Notes: generated by a model from the sequence alone, not told the origin. DNA of 64,000 bases from Massilia sp. YIM B02763 (GCF_030412015.1 NZ_JASNRD010000002.1:245030-309029), one strand, 5' to 3'; shown: positions 47,096-57,326, counted from the stretch's first letter. A program made the numbers and translations.

Positions 47096-50000
47096 TCAAC
47101 CCCAGTGGATGAAGTCGATGCCGTTCTGGATGCTGCCGACGATCTGTGCCTGGTTCTCCGCGCTCTGGCTGAAGTCGACCAGCACCTGGGCGCGGTCGAC
47201 GTGTTTCATCGCATCCAGCCAGAAGGCGTAGCCGCTGGCATCCGGCGCGCGGTGCAGCACGTTCTGGTAGACCGCGTCCAGGAACTGCGTGTCGCTCGTG
47301 TTGGCGCCGTACAGCTTGGCGAACTCGGCGCTGTTCACGAAGGCCTGGGCTGCCTCGTGCAGGCTGTGCCCCGTATCGAGGGCATCGATCCAGAACCCCA
47401 GGCCGGTCTCGTCCGGTGCGCGGTCGAACGCGGCCTGGTACAGGCGATAGGCGTCCCCCGCATGGCCGTCGATGTCCAGCGCGACCATCTTGTCGCCGAA
47501 CTGCAGGCGCTCGACGTTGTTGAGCGTCATGCTGGTGCCCGTTCCCTTGACGACGACGTCGTCGCCGTTCTTGACGATCGCATAGCTCGCGCGCGCGCCG
47601 GCCACCATCACCGTGTCGTGGCTCGTGTCTTCCGTCCACTTGGTGAATTCGATGCCGTTCTTGATGCTCGACGCGACCTGGGCCCGGTTTTCCGTGCTCT
47701 GGCTGAAGTCGACCAGGATCTGGGCACGATCGACGTGCTTCAGCGCGTCCAGCCAGAAGGCGTAGCCGCTGGCATCCGGCGTACGGTGCAGCACGTTCTG
47801 GTAGACCGCCTGCAGGAACTGGGCGTCGCTCGTGTTGGCGCCGTACAGCTTGACGAATTCCGTGCTGTTCACGAACGCCTGGGCCGCCTCGTGCAGGCCG
47901 TGCCCCGTATCGAGGGCGTTGATCCAGAATCCGAGTCCCGTCTTGTCCGGGCTGCGGTTGAACGCGGCCTGGTACAGGCGGTAGGCGTCGCCGGCGTTGC
48001 CTTCGGTATCCAGTGCGAGCGACTGGTCGCCGAACTGGATGCGCTCGACGTTGCTGAGGGTCGTGCTGGTGCCCGAGCCGTTCGAGACGACGACCTTGTC
48101 GCCGTTCTTCGCCACGGTGTAGGCGCCGTGGGCGCCGCCGTAGATCACGGTGTCGATGCCGGCCGCGCCCTTCACCGCCGCGGCACCCGAGGGCGCGACC
48201 AGCTGCGCATGGCTGGCGGAAACACTGGCCACCATCTCGATCGGCGCGGACGAGGATGGCGTGCTCGTGACCGGCGTGCTCGTGACCGGCGCGCTCGTCA
48301 CCGGCGTGCTCGTGACTGGGGCGCTCGTGACCGGCGCGCTCGTGACTGGCGCGCTGGTCGCGGGCGCCGGCGCCGCGGTGACGGGTGCCGTCGTCACCGG
48401 CGTGCCCGGCGCGGATATGCCGCTCGCGCCGCCGTACTGGCCGGCGCCGCCTCCGGACGCCGCGCCCGTGCTGCCGGGCAGCACCCGCACTTCGATGCTG
48501 GCCTGGCCGTCGTCGCCCATGTCGACCCAGGCCGCCGCGAAGCCGCCACCGGCCAGCGCCGTGACATCCGGGCTGGTCTGCTCGCCGGCGCGCAGCTGGT
48601 TCAGTGAAAACTCCTCCAGGTCGACCGGGTTGCCGTCGGCGCCGAAGCGGCGGCCGTAGACGCCGTTGCCGGCGCCGTCGTCGCCCTGCCAGGCGACCAG
48701 GAAGCCGCCGTCGGACAGCGCCGTGACGGCGGCGTCGAAGCGGCCGCCGCCGGAGGCGACGTTGGCCTGCACCATGCCGTCCTGCGGCCGGCCGGCGGCG
48801 TCGAAGCGCTGGAAGAAGATGTCGCTGATCGAGAAGCCGCGCTGGTCGTTGTAGTAGCTGTCCCAGGCCACGACGAAGCCGCCGCCGGCCAGCGCCGTCA
48901 CGTGCGGCAGCGGAGCCACGGTGGTGTAGCTGGCCGCGTAGCCGTCGCCGCTGGCCAGGAACACGGCGCCCCCCTTCAGCGCGGCGTACACGTTACCGTC
49001 GTTCATCTCGCCCCAGGACACGACCCAGCCGCCGCTCGGCAGCGCCGCGATGCTCGGGCTGTAGGCCGAGCCCAGCATGCCGACGTCCTGCTGGGTGCCG
49101 ACGAGCGCGCCGTCGCCGCCCACCTGCTGCACGTGCGTCATGCCACCGCTGCGCCAAGCCAGCGCGACGCTGCCGTCCGACAAGGCGGCCAGCGACGGCA
49201 TGGCGGCGTCGCCCGCCGCGCCGGCGTCGATCACGCGCTCCGGTCCGGCGCTGCCGTTCGCTTCCACCACCCGGTAGGCGATCTTGTCGGCGCCACCATT
49301 GCTCACCGCATAGGCGACGATGAAGCGGCCGCCCGCCAGCGCGGCCACGGCCGGCTGGCCCTCGACTGTGGCGTCGCCGTCCGCCGTCAGCGCGAACGCG
49401 CCGCCCAGCGCCTTGCCGCCGGCATCGCGCAGCTGCGCCCACAGGCCGTAGCCGGCGCCGCCGGCCACCTTGTCCACGCCCTGCCAGACGGCGACGATGC
49501 CGCCCGTCGACAGGGTCGCCAGGGCCGGGTTGGCGCTGTAGCTGCCGCTGGCCACGCCCAGCTTGGATTCGTTGGACAGGCCGGGCAGCGAATCCGTGTT
49601 GCCGTCCTCGATCGTGTAGTTCAGCGTGCGCGTCACGCCGGCCGTGCTGTTCAGCGGCTTGCCGGTGGCGGCATCGATCTGGTAGCGGTCGTAATAGTGG
49701 ATCGTCACCGACGCGGCCAGGCCGGTCTCCGGGATCCGGGCAGGATCGGCCACCACCAGGCGCGCGCTGGTGTCCACCAGCGGGTCGTAGGCGATCGAGA
49801 ACAGGCCGGAGACGGACTGGCTGTCGATCACCCAGCGCCCGCCGACTTGCGAACCGGTGTCGACGGCGGACAGCACGTCGACCACGTCGCCCGCGCCCAT
49901 CGTCGAGAACACGGTGTCGTTGGCGCCCTGCAAGCCGACCGGCTGCGTGTCGGGCACGACCGTGGCATTCTCCGCGACGATGCTGCCGTCGGCCAGCTTG

Positions 50001-50317
50001 TAGCGGGCCGTGAAGCCGTCCGGGGTCACCGAGTCGCCGGCCTGCTTGTCCTGGAAGCGCCACAACGTGCCGGCGGCGGCGACGTAGGCGCCCTGTCCGT
50101 CGACGGGAATGGTGTACGTGGTCCAGGTCTTGCCGGCGTCGAGGCTGTACTGGAGGTCGCCGCGGGAGGCTTGCTGGTTCAGCAGGCTGGACGCGTCGAA
50201 TGCGACCTGGAGAACGTTCCAGTTCGCGCCGCCGGCCGGCATGGAAGTCCCGGCATAGCTCCAGGCATAGCTGGTCGAGCCCGGGCGGACATAGAAAAGA
50301 GACGAAGGGGTAGGCAT
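47096..50317 (-). CDS. Large predicted beta-propeller/DUF4214 surface protein
   Basis: 1073-aa protein of unknown function. Residues 1-250 contain beta-rich segments. Residues about 257-620 carry seven repeats of the type PxVxALxxGGFxVAW, spaced 45-60 residues, which suggests a seven-bladed propeller. A Pro/Thr/Ser linker (about 636-692) follows. Two near-identical modules of about 165 residues (about 720-1073) end the protein, each with a DUF4214 domain (GYAFWLDALKHVDRAQILVD and GYAFWLDAMKHVDRAQVLVD). DUF4214 occurs in type I-secreted and S-layer-type proteins. No Sec signal is seen, so a C-terminal secretion signal is likely. ATG 50317 is preferred over ATG 50368. Confidence 0.8.
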   Translation of the reverse strand: MPTPSSLFYVRPGSTSYAWSYAGTSMPAGGANWNVLQVAFDASSLLNQQASRGDLQYSLDAGKTWTTYTIPVDGQGAYVAAAGTLWRFQDKQAGDSVTPDGFTARYKLADGSIVAENATVVPDTQPVGLQGANDTVFSTMGAGDVVDVLSAVDTGSQVGGRWVIDSQSVSGLFSIAYDPLVDTSARLVVADPARIPETGLAASVTIHYYDRYQIDAATGKPLNSTAGVTRTLNYTIEDGNTDSLPGLSNESKLGVASGSYSANPALATLSTGGIVAVWQGVDKVAGGAGYGLWAQLRDAGGKALGGAFALTADGDATVEGQPAVAALAGGRFIVAYAVSNGGADKIAYRVVEANGSAGPERVIDAGAAGDAAMPSLAALSDGSVALAWRSGGMTHVQQVGGDGALVGTQQDVGMLGSAYSPSIAALPSGGWVVSWGEMNDGNVYAALKGGAVFLASGDGYAASYTTVAPLPHVTALAGGGFVVAWDSYYNDQRGFSISDIFFQRFDAAGRPQDGMVQANVASGGGRFDAAVTALSDGGFLVAWQGDDGAGNGVYGRRFGADGNPVDLEEFSLNQLRAGEQTSPDVTALAGGGFAAAWVDMGDDGQASIEVRVLPGSTGAASGGGAGQYGGASGISAPGTPVTTAPVTAAPAPATSAPVTSAPVTSAPVTSTPVTSAPVTSTPVTSTPSSSAPIEMVASVSASHAQLVAPSGAAAVKGAAGIDTVIYGGAHGAYTVAKNGDKVVVSNGSGTSTTLSNVERIQFGDQSLALDTEGNAGDAYRLYQAAFNRSPDKTGLGFWINALDTGHGLHEAAQAFVNSTEFVKLYGANTSDAQFLQAVYQNVLHRTPDASGYAFWLDALKHVDRAQILVDFSQSTENRAQVASSIKNGIEFTKWTEDTSHDTVMVAGARASYAIVKNGDDVVVKGTGTSMTLNNVERLQFGDKMVALDIDGHAGDAYRLYQAAFDRAPDETGLGFWIDALDTGHSLHEAAQAFVNSAEFAKLYGANTSDTQFLDAVYQNVLHRAPDASGYAFWLDAMKHVDRAQVLVDFSQSAENQAQIVGSIQNGIDFIHWG
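48261..48365 (-). repeat. 15-bp tandem repeat x7 in the DUF4214 protein gene
   Basis: Seven units close to GTGCTCGTGACCGGC on the plus strand encode the minus-strand linker motif (A/T)PVTS. The repeat marks the flexible, probably glycosylatable, Ser/Thr/Pro linker between propeller and DUF4214 modules. Slippage could change linker length in frame. Confidence 0.88.
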
Positions 50318-50564
50318 GGGATGGTCGTTCGCAAGGGCGCTGGCGGCGGCGCGGGCGCGCAGCCGCATGGATGACCACCATGATTCCTTACAGAAACTGC
50401 GAATGCAACCAGGAAATTACTTTTCGTACGGCAATATCGCTAAAAACCAACGAAACATTTCTATGAGATCAACTGTATTGGCAGATAAAAATGCATCTGA
50501 TGCAACACAGTTAACGAACGAAGTAGACGATCGGACCAGTCCGCCGGGGACTGGCCGCGAGCGG

Positions 50565-50966
50565 TCAGGAGGCAGCGGCGCTGCAGTAGGCGGCCATGGC
50601 GGCCAGCACGGAAGGGTCTTCGCCGACGGCGGGCACGGTGGCGAAACGGATATCGGGGTAGGAGGCGCGCAGCTCGTCCACCAGCTGCGGCAGGTCGCGC
50701 AGCAGGTGCCCGCCCTGCCCCAGGAACACGGGCACGATGGTGACCTCGCGCACGCCGGCGCCGAGCTGGGCGACCGCGTCGGGCAGGCTCGGCGTCATCA
50801 GTTCGAGGAAGGCCAGCGCGACGGCGCAATCGGGGCGTTGCGCGGCGGTGAGCTCGCGCAGGCGCTGGAACGGCGCCGCCCAGCCGGGCGCGCGGGCGCC
50901 GTGGGCGAACAGCACCAGCGCCCTGGCTTTGTCCTTTTCCTTGTTGTGGTCCATGGTGAACTCCAT
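50565..50966 (-). CDS. cbiX: Sirohydrochlorin chelatase CbiX (small type)
   Basis: 133-aa CbiX-short chelatase inserting Fe2+ (siroheme) or Co2+ into sirohydrochlorin. LVLFAHGARAPGWAAPF carries the metal-binding histidine, and VTIVPVFLGQGGHLLRDLP the second. It probably acts with CobA upstream to make siroheme for CysI. ATG 50966 overlaps the lptG stop (TGATG); ATG 50954 with GGAG 6 nt before it is an equally good start. The 250-nt gap beyond its stop, 50318-50564, is AT-rich with no gene. Confidence 0.9.
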   Translation of the reverse strand: MEFTMDHNKEKDKARALVLFAHGARAPGWAAPFQRLRELTAAQRPDCAVALAFLELMTPSLPDAVAQLGAGVREVTIVPVFLGQGGHLLRDLPQLVDELRASYPDIRFATVPAVGEDPSVLAAMAAYCSAAAS

Positions 50967-52150
50967 CAATGCCGCTCCACCCAGCGCAGCGCGCCGATCG
51001 CCAGCATCAGGAACAGCAGGCTCGGCGCCACGGCCGTCAGGAAGGCCGGCCAGGTCGACAGCATGCCGATGTGCGAGAACAGCGCGTTGATGAGCAGGAA
51101 GCTGACGCCGATCATGATGCCGACGAAGATCTTGAGGCTGATCCCGCCGCTGCGCGTATGCAGGTAACCGAACGGCAGCGCCAGCGCCATCAGCACGAAG
51201 ATCGACAGCGGATCGACCAGCTTCTTCCAGAACGCGATCTTGAAGCGTTCCGTCTCCTGGCGGTTCTCGGCCAGGTGGCGCGTGTACACGGCCAGCTCGT
51301 TGGCCGACATGCGTTCCGGATCCGAGCGCGACACCGACAGGATCTTCGGCGTGATCTCCGAGACCAGGTCGAGGTGCGCCAGCTTGCGCGTGGCGACGGC
51401 CGAGGTGTCCTGGCCGAAGGTGCTCTGGATGGTCTGGCCGCGCGGCGCCGGCGCGCCCGGCACCGGCAGCGTGCGGCTGTTGGTGAACAGCGTCTCGGTG
51501 ACGTCGTCGAGGCGCCAGGTGCCGTTGCCGCTGAAGCTGGCGCCGGCCGCCGTGATCAGGGAACGCATGCGCATATTGGTGTCGAACTCGTACAGGCGCA
51601 CGTCGACCAGGCGGCCGTCCGGGCGGATCTGGCGGGCGTTGAAGAAGCGCGAGCCGGTCACGGGGCCGCGCGGGCCGCCGCTGTGCACGGTATCCTTGGT
51701 CCACATGCCGGAGCGGAATTCGGCCGACAGCGTGGCGCCCTTGGCGGACAGGCGCACGCGCTCGGCCAGCGGCGCCGTGCGCGGTGTGATCAGTTCGCCG
51801 AAGATGAAGGTGATGACGACGAACATGATGCCGATCTTGGCCAGCATGGCGGCCGCCATCCGGGTCGACATCGAGGACGCGCGCATGATCGTGAATTCCG
51901 AACTCTGGGCGAATTGCGCCAGCGTATAGATGGTGCCGATCAGCGCGGCCACCGGCATCACCTCGTACACGTGGCCGGGCACCAGCAGCAGCACGTACAG
52001 CACCGCGTGCTGCATCATGTAGCCGCCCTTGCCCACCGCGGGCAGCTCGCTGGTCAGGTCCATGAAGGCGATCAGGCCCAGCAGGGCGACCAGCACGAAC
52101 ACCACGGCCTGCGAGATATTGACCAGGAAATAGCGTTGCAGGATCTTCAT
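50966..52150 (-). CDS. lptG: LPS export system permease LptG
   Basis: 394-aa inner-membrane protein of the YjgP/YjgQ family, half of the LptFG dimer that with LptB2C extracts LPS. It has three N-terminal helices (starting [20 protein letters not shown]), a periplasmic jellyroll (about 130-270) and three C-terminal helices (LPFGYLHTRSGGISLKIFVG). ATG 52150 overlaps the lptF stop by 4 nt; longer open frame upstream is lptF sequence. LptB and LptA/C are not in this window. Confidence 0.94.
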   Translation of the reverse strand: MKILQRYFLVNISQAVVFVLVALLGLIAFMDLTSELPAVGKGGYMMQHAVLYVLLLVPGHVYEVMPVAALIGTIYTLAQFAQSSEFTIMRASSMSTRMAAAMLAKIGIMFVVITFIFGELITPRTAPLAERVRLSAKGATLSAEFRSGMWTKDTVHSGGPRGPVTGSRFFNARQIRPDGRLVDVRLYEFDTNMRMRSLITAAGASFSGNGTWRLDDVTETLFTNSRTLPVPGAPAPRGQTIQSTFGQDTSAVATRKLAHLDLVSEITPKILSVSRSDPERMSANELAVYTRHLAENRQETERFKIAFWKKLVDPLSIFVLMALALPFGYLHTRSGGISLKIFVGIMIGVSFLLINALFSHIGMLSTWPAFLTAVAPSLLFLMLAIGALRWVERH

Positions 52151-53298
52151 TGCGCGCCCTCCTGCGCCGCGCCGCTGGAGAGCAGGCGCCGGCGCTTGTA
52201 GGCGCTCCACAGCGTGGCCGGATGCCAGCGGTGGTTCACGTTCAGGCGCCACGCGAACAGCACGATCACGGTCACGAGGGCGAACAGGTGCAAGGGCCAC
52301 CAGGCCATCGCGAACGACAGCTTTTCCTGCTTGACGCTGTTCTCGAACAGCTTGGTCAGGTTGTTATAGGTGAAGAAGATCAGCAAGGCGAGGATCAGGT
52401 TGGCGGAGCTGCCGGCGCGCGGGTTCACGAAGCCGAGCGGGATCGCGAGCAGCATCAGCACGACGCAGGTGATCGGGGCCGAGACGCGGTACACCATCTC
52501 GGCATCGGCGAAGCGGTTGTTCCTGGCCGCCAGCAGCACGGCCGTCGGCATCGCGGCGGCCGGCGTGTCGGCGTCCAGCGTCGCCGGCACCGAACTGTTC
52601 ACGCGCATGCGGTAGCGCTCGAATTCCATCGACTGGAAATCGGCCTGGCCGGGGTGGCCCAGGTAGCGCCGGCCGTTCCTGAGGACCAGGTACTGCCCAC
52701 CCTTGCCGTCCGGTTCGATCACGCCTTCCTTGGCGACGACGACGGAATTGCCGTTCTGCTCGACGCTGTTGACGAACACGTTCTGCACAACGGTGGAGCC
52801 GCCCGTGCTGCCCTCGACGAAGAACACGCGGTTGGCCGAGGTCGATTCACGGAACTGGCCCGGCGCCACGCGCTTCAGGTCCTCGCGCTTTTCGAAGCGC
52901 TGGATGTATTCGACGCTCTTGCTCTTGGCCCAGGGCGTGGCGTAGAACGCCAGCAAGCCCACCGCGACCACCACCGGCAGGCCGGCCGTCAGCACGGGCG
53001 CGATCCAGCGCGCCAGCGACTGGCCGGTGGCGAACCACACCACCATTTCCGAGTCGCGGTAGCTGCGCGTGATCGTCATGATCACGGCGATAAAGCTGGT
53101 CAGGAGGAGGATGGTTGGCAGATAATTCAGCACGGAAAAACCGATCAGCGCCAGCACGTCGCTCGATGCGACCTTGCCGCCTGCGGCCTTGCCGAGGATG
53201 GAGATCAGGGTCCAGGTGACGAAGATCGAGAACAGGACGGTGAAGGTGGCGCCGGCCACGCTGGCCAATTCACGCTGTAGGGCGCGTCGGAAAATCAT
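52147..53298 (-). CDS. lptF: LPS export system permease LptF
   Basis: 383-aa partner of LptG with the same 3TM-jellyroll-3TM layout ([52 protein letters not shown]). It starts at ATG 53298 in the 59-nt spacer shared with divergent pepA, an order common in beta- and gammaproteobacteria. The operon is lptF-lptG-cbiX, all with overlapping ends. Confidence 0.95.
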   Translation of the reverse strand: MIFRRALQRELASVAGATFTVLFSIFVTWTLISILGKAAGGKVASSDVLALIGFSVLNYLPTILLLTSFIAVIMTITRSYRDSEMVVWFATGQSLARWIAPVLTAGLPVVVAVGLLAFYATPWAKSKSVEYIQRFEKREDLKRVAPGQFRESTSANRVFFVEGSTGGSTVVQNVFVNSVEQNGNSVVVAKEGVIEPDGKGGQYLVLRNGRRYLGHPGQADFQSMEFERYRMRVNSSVPATLDADTPAAAMPTAVLLAARNNRFADAEMVYRVSAPITCVVLMLLAIPLGFVNPRAGSSANLILALLIFFTYNNLTKLFENSVKQEKLSFAMAWWPLHLFALVTVIVLFAWRLNVNHRWHPATLWSAYKRRRLLSSGAAQEGAQ

Positions 53299-53357
53299 TC
53301 GATAGTTATAATTGCAGGTTAGGCAGTACGCGTCGCAAACACGAAACGGAGAATCAA

Positions 53358-54854
53358 ATGGACTTTAGCATAAAAGCATTCGACACAAAAAACACGCTGG
53401 CCGCAGCCAAATCGGGCTGCGTCGCGGTCGCGGTGTACGAAAACAAGAAACTGTCGGAGGCAGCGAAAGCCCTCGATGCGAGCGGCGAGATCGCTGCCGC
53501 CGTCAAGTCGGGTGACATCTCCGGCAAGCCCGGCTCGACCCTGCTGCTGCGCGGCGTGGCCGGCGTGACCGCGGCGCGCGTGCTGCTGGTCGGCATGGGC
53601 GCCGATGAAGTCGCCACCGAGAAGACCCTGGCTACCGCCGTGTCCGCCACGCTGAAGGTGTTCGCTTCGCTGGGCGCGCAGGATGCCATTATCGCATTCC
53701 CGCTGGAGAATGTGAAAGGCCGCGACGCCGCCTGGGGCGTGCGCGCCATCGTCGTCGCCGCCAACGAAGCGGAGTTCAGCACCGACGGCCAGAAGAGCAA
53801 GAAGGACCCGGCCCTCGCCGGCGTGCGCAAGCTGGCCATTGCAGTGGCTCAAACGACGCCGCAACTGAAGACCGTGCTGGCGCAATCGATCGCCATCGCC
53901 AACGGCATGAACCTGACCAAGGAACTGGGCAACCTGTCGCCGAACGTCTGCACCCCGACCTACCTCGCCAACACGGCCAAGAAGCTGGCCGCCGACTTCG
54001 GCTTCGACGTCGAAGTCCTGGAGCGCAAGCAGCTCGAGGCGCTCAAGATGGGCAGCTTCCTGTCCGTCACCCGCGGCAGCGAGGAACCGCCGAAGTTCAT
54101 CGTCCTGAAGCACAACGGCGGCAAGAAGAACGACGCGCCAGTGGTCCTGGTCGGCAAGGGCATCACCTTCGACACGGGCGGCATCTCGCTCAAGCCGGGT
54201 CCCGGCATGGACGAGATGAAATACGATATGTGCGGCGCCGGCTCGGTGCTGGGCACCTTCCGCGCGATCGGCGAGATGGGCCTGAAGCTGAACGTGGTCG
54301 GCATCGTCGCCGCCTGCGAGAACATGCCGTCGGGCCGCGCCACCAAGCCGGGCGACATCGTCACCGCGATGAACGGCACCACCATCGAGATCCTGAATAC
54401 GGACGCCGAAGGCCGCCTGATCCTGTGCGACGCGCTGACCTACGCCGAGCGCTTCAAGCCGGCCGCCGTGGTCGACATCGCCACGCTGACGGGCGCCGTC
54501 ATCGTCTCGCTGGGCCACCACAACTCGGGCATCTTCACCCGCCACGACGACGCCCACGACGCGCTGGCCGAGGAACTGCTGGACGCCGGCAAGCAGGCGG
54601 GCGACACCGCCTGGCGCCTGCCGATCGGCGAGCAGTACAACGAGCAGCTGAAGTCGAACTTCGCCGACCTGGCCAATATCGGCACCCCGGGCGGCGCCTC
54701 GATCACGGCGGCCTGCTTCCTGGAGAACTTTACCCGCAACTACACCTGGGCCCACGTCGACATCGCCGGCACGGCCTGGAAGAGCGGCGCGGCGAAGGGC
54801 GCCACCGGCCGTCCGGTGCCCCTGCTGACCACCTTCCTGATGAACCGCGTGTGA
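53358..54854 (+). CDS. pepA: Leucyl aminopeptidase (cytosol M17)
   Basis: 498-aa hexameric dizinc aminopeptidase. Signature [14 protein letters not shown], metal-binding [15 protein letters not shown] and DMCGAG are intact; the N-terminal domain is normal length. It trims peptides and, in E. coli, also acts as a DNA-binding accessory factor. AAACGGAGAATCAA gives the ribosome site. A strong terminator follows. Confidence 0.96.
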   Translation: MDFSIKAFDTKNTLAAAKSGCVAVAVYENKKLSEAAKALDASGEIAAAVKSGDISGKPGSTLLLRGVAGVTAARVLLVGMGADEVATEKTLATAVSATLKVFASLGAQDAIIAFPLENVKGRDAAWGVRAIVVAANEAEFSTDGQKSKKDPALAGVRKLAIAVAQTTPQLKTVLAQSIAIANGMNLTKELGNLSPNVCTPTYLANTAKKLAADFGFDVEVLERKQLEALKMGSFLSVTRGSEEPPKFIVLKHNGGKKNDAPVVLVGKGITFDTGGISLKPGPGMDEMKYDMCGAGSVLGTFRAIGEMGLKLNVVGIVAACENMPSGRATKPGDIVTAMNGTTIEILNTDAEGRLILCDALTYAERFKPAAVVDIATLTGAVIVSLGHHNSGIFTRHDDAHDALAEELLDAGKQAGDTAWRLPIGEQYNEQLKSNFADLANIGTPGGASITAACFLENFTRNYTWAHVDIAGTAWKSGAAKGATGRPVPLLTTFLMNRV

Positions 54855-54887
54855 TCGCCCTGCCCCGCGCGCCGGGGCATCGCATGA

Positions 54888-54915
54888 AAAACGGACGCCG
54901 CGGCGTCCGTTTTTC
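54888..54915. terminator. Bidirectional terminator after pepA
   Basis: AAAAACGGACGCC pairs directly with GGCGTCCGTTTTT. It separates pepA from the convergent lipoprotein gene and can act on both strands. Confidence 0.92.
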
Positions 54916-54932
54916 GTTGGGGTGCCGGAACC

Positions 54933-55388
54933 TCAGAACACCACGTTGCCGGACCCCGCCTGCGCGGCGGTCTCGCCGGACACGGCTTCGGACGGACGCA
55001 TCAGCACGGTGAGGATGGCCGGATAGGAAAAGCCGGCGCCGGAGCGGCGGTCGACGTAGTAGCCGAGGCCGGCGCTGATGACGGTGTTGCCGATCAGCTT
55101 GTCGGTATCGAAGCGCGAGCGCACCTCTTCGCGCGCGGCGACGCCCTGGCGGCGGCAATCGATGCGCAGCGGCTCGCTGCTGCGGTCGACCGTCACGCGG
55201 CCCGGCGCCACCACGAACCAGCGTCCGGCATCGTTTTCCAGCACGCAGCCGACGCCGGCCAGCTCGCGGTTGTCGAGGATGGCATGGACTTCCAGCTGCT
55301 GCTGGGGAGAATCGCTGAGCGTCGCGCAGCCGCCGGCCAGGGCCGCCAAGGCCGCCATGCAGGCGCTACGAAGAAGAATCTGGGACAT
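54933..55388 (-). CDS. Small predicted lipoprotein
   Basis: 151-aa protein with a type II signal peptide (MSQILLRSACMAALAALAGG, then C21 of the lipobox LAGGC). The mature part is short, with GCVLENDAGRWFVVAPGRV and VSRFDTDKLIGNTVIS-like segments and no motif I recognise. A hydrophobic, Gly-rich stretch (SAGLGYYVDRRSGAGFSYP) near the end resembles small envelope proteins. ATG 55388 is chosen for the lipobox; the open frame extends 105 codons upstream without homology. About 155 nt separate it from the DUF1653 gene. Confidence 0.72.
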   Translation of the reverse strand: MSQILLRSACMAALAALAGGCATLSDSPQQQLEVHAILDNRELAGVGCVLENDAGRWFVVAPGRVTVDRSSEPLRIDCRRQGVAAREEVRSRFDTDKLIGNTVISAGLGYYVDRRSGAGFSYPAILTVLMRPSEAVSGETAAQAGSGNVVF

Positions 55389-55543
55389 GTCTATCGGGAA
55401 CGTGTAAAACGGTTCCTCGTTTACGGCAGGATCGCTGCGAACATGAGAGGCGAATGCAAGCGGCGGGAAGCGGCGGGAAGCGACGCCACCCGCACGGGCC
55501 GCCGGGATCGCCGGGGCCGCCGCGCGGACAGATGGGAAACGCT

Positions 55544-55744
55544 TCAGGCCTGGTCGGCCGGCGCAAAACGGGGAACGGGCTCGCCGCCGCCCTCGGGCGC
55601 GACCATCTCGAAAAAGGCGTCCCTGGGTCGCACCCAGGTCCTGCCGTCCTGCCCACGATACACGATCACGGGCGTATGGTCCGCCTCGAGCATGGCGTCG
55701 CACACCAGCTCATAGATGCCGCCCTTGTAGTGGCGGTAGCGCAT
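55544..55744 (-). CDS. DUF1653 protein
   Basis: 66-aa protein of the DUF1653 family (RYRHYKGGIYELVCDAM; TPVIVYRG). Small beta-rich fold with unknown function. Its ATG overlaps the stop of the upstream gene by 1 nt (TGATG), so the two are co-translated. Confidence 0.85.
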   Translation of the reverse strand: MRYRHYKGGIYELVCDAMLEADHTPVIVYRGQDGRTWVRPRDAFFEMVAPEGGGEPVPRFAPADQA

Positions 55745-56094
55745 CAGACCTTTTCTTCGGTCGCGGCGCGGCTTTTCTTCTTCAGGCCCTGGATGACCTT
55801 GACGATGCCCTCGATGCCCGCGTTGTCGTCGAGCTCGCTGAATGCGTCCAGCACCTCATTGAGCACACGATTGCGCACGGCCGCTTCGTCCGCCAACATC
55901 TTTTGCGGCTGGCCGTCGGCCTGGGCCGCTTTTTGCGGCGCTTCGGCGGCGGCTTTCTGGCCATGGGCCAGCGCGGCTTGCCAGATCAGCCAGCGACGCT
56001 GGGTCTCGTACACCAGATATTCTTCCGGCTTGTCTTCACGACGCCGGACAATGTGGCCATCGCGTGCGGCCCATGCTTCAAATGCTTGGCGCAT
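55744..56094 (-). CDS. Hypothetical protein, probably co-expressed with the DUF1653 gene
   Basis: 116-aa soluble protein with no motif I recognise. The N-terminal half is Trp/Arg-rich (MRQAFEAWAARDGHIVRRRE, WLIWQAALAHGQKA). The C-terminal half is helical and charged (LDAFSELDDNAGIEGIVKVI). The N-terminus resembles phage- or restriction-associated 'EAWA' small proteins, but that is only an impression. It is tightly coupled to the DUF1653 gene. Confidence 0.6.
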   Translation of the reverse strand: MRQAFEAWAARDGHIVRRREDKPEEYLVYETQRRWLIWQAALAHGQKAAAEAPQKAAQADGQPQKMLADEAAVRNRVLNEVLDAFSELDDNAGIEGIVKVIQGLKKKSRAATEEKV

Positions 56095-56561
56095 TGTTGT
56101 CCTTTACTAAAGCTGGTGCAAATCCTGCTGCGGATCCGCGATCGTTACACACTGCCGCATGCCGGTCGGCAGTACCGGCCTGGGCAACCCATCGAAAACC
56201 TGTTGCCAGGTTTATGCAAAGCAAGGAATCAAACTCGAACTCTTGATCCCTGGGAAATATGCCAATAGTACAAGGTAAGTTGGCCTACTGCAATTTTTTT
56301 CTGCCGAGAAGGAAACAATACGTAAACGCCTATTGTATTGCTGCGATTGTTACATATTGTCACAGTTCTGGCCGACTAGCTAGTCCTTGACGTCATTCTT
56401 TGATTACCGGGCAATTATTTTACGACATCTTTGTTGCAATTAGAGCAAATCTTATGCAATCGTGCTGAACATGGGCCCCCTTGTCATGTTGCAGTAATTC
56501 TATACAGACGGGATACTGCACGGCGCGTGCCGGACGGTCCGGCCCATGAATGAACACGACT
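56095..56561. other. AT-rich intergenic region without a recognised gene
   Basis: About 467 nt with much lower GC than the surroundings, containing runs such as CAATTTTTTT and TTATTTTACG. No coding frame of convincing composition is visible. It must hold the divergent promoters of the 116-aa gene (minus) and xthA (plus). A TATACA at 56509 with an upstream TTGTCA is a weak promoter candidate. Confidence 0.6.
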
Positions 56562-57326
56562 ATGAAAATTGCTACTTGGAACGTCAACTCGCTGAAGGTG
56601 CGCCTGCCGCACCTGCTGCAGTGGTTGGACACCAATCCCGTCGACGTGCTCTGCATCCAAGAGACGAAGTTGACCGACGATAAATTCCCGCTTGCCGAGA
56701 TCAATGCGGCCGGCTACGAGGTCGCGTTCAGCGGCCAGAAGACCTACAACGGCGTCGCCATCCTGTCGCGCCTGCCGATCGGCGACGTGGTGCGCAACAA
56801 CCCGCATTACCCGGACGAGCAGCAGCGCCTGCTGGCCGCCACCATCGGCGGCGTGCGCTTCATCTGCGCCTACGTCCCGAACGGCCAGGCGGTCGGCTCG
56901 GACAAGTATGCCTACAAGCTGGCCTGGCTGGCGGCGCTGCAGGAATGGGTACGCGCCGAGATGGCGGCCCACCCGCAGTTCGCGATCCTGGGCGACTACA
57001 ATATCGCGCCGGAAGACCGCGACGTGCACGACCCGGCCGAATGGGCCGGCCAGATCCATTGCTCGGAACCGGAACGCGAGGCGCTGCGCGCGCTGTTCGG
57101 CCAGGGCCTGGCCGATGCCTTCCGCCTGTTCGAGCAGCCCGAGAAGCAGTACAGCTGGTGGGATTACCGCCAGATGGCGTTCCGCCGCAACCGCGGCCTG
57201 CGCATCGACCACATCCTGCTCTCGCCGGCGCTGGCGCAGCGCTGCACGGCGTGCACGATCGACCGCGAGACGCGCAAGTGGGAACAGCCGTCGGACCACG
57301 CGCCGGTGGTCGCCACCCTCGATTGA
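56562..57326 (+). CDS. xthA: Exodeoxyribonuclease III
   Basis: 254-aa class II AP endonuclease/3' exonuclease for base-excision repair. Motifs [41 protein letters not shown] and RIDHIL are complete, with the catalytic Asp/His near the end (PSDHAPV). ATG 56562 gives the conserved [13 protein letters not shown] 56550 adds only four residues and neither start has a strong ribosome site. A GC-rich hairpin lies between it and the convergent GGDEF-EAL gene. Confidence 0.96.
   Translation: MKIATWNVNSLKVRLPHLLQWLDTNPVDVLCIQETKLTDDKFPLAEINAAGYEVAFSGQKTYNGVAILSRLPIGDVVRNNPHYPDEQQRLLAATIGGVRFICAYVPNGQAVGSDKYAYKLAWLAALQEWVRAEMAAHPQFAILGDYNIAPEDRDVHDPAEWAGQIHCSEPEREALRALFGQGLADAFRLFEQPEKQYSWWDYRQMAFRRNRGLRIDHILLSPALAQRCTACTIDRETRKWEQPSDHAPVVATLD

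Noticed and set aside
48261..48365. CRISPR-like regular repeats
   Set aside because: Units are contiguous 15-mers in a coding linker with no spacers and no cas genes nearby.
50533..50556. Terminator downstream of cbiX
   Set aside because: CCAGTCC/GGACTGG forms a 7-bp stem but no T-run follows on either strand.
56420..56704. Minus-strand 94-codon frame overlapping xthA
   Set aside because: Overlaps the start of a well-supported gene and begins in the AT-rich gap; no homology recognised.
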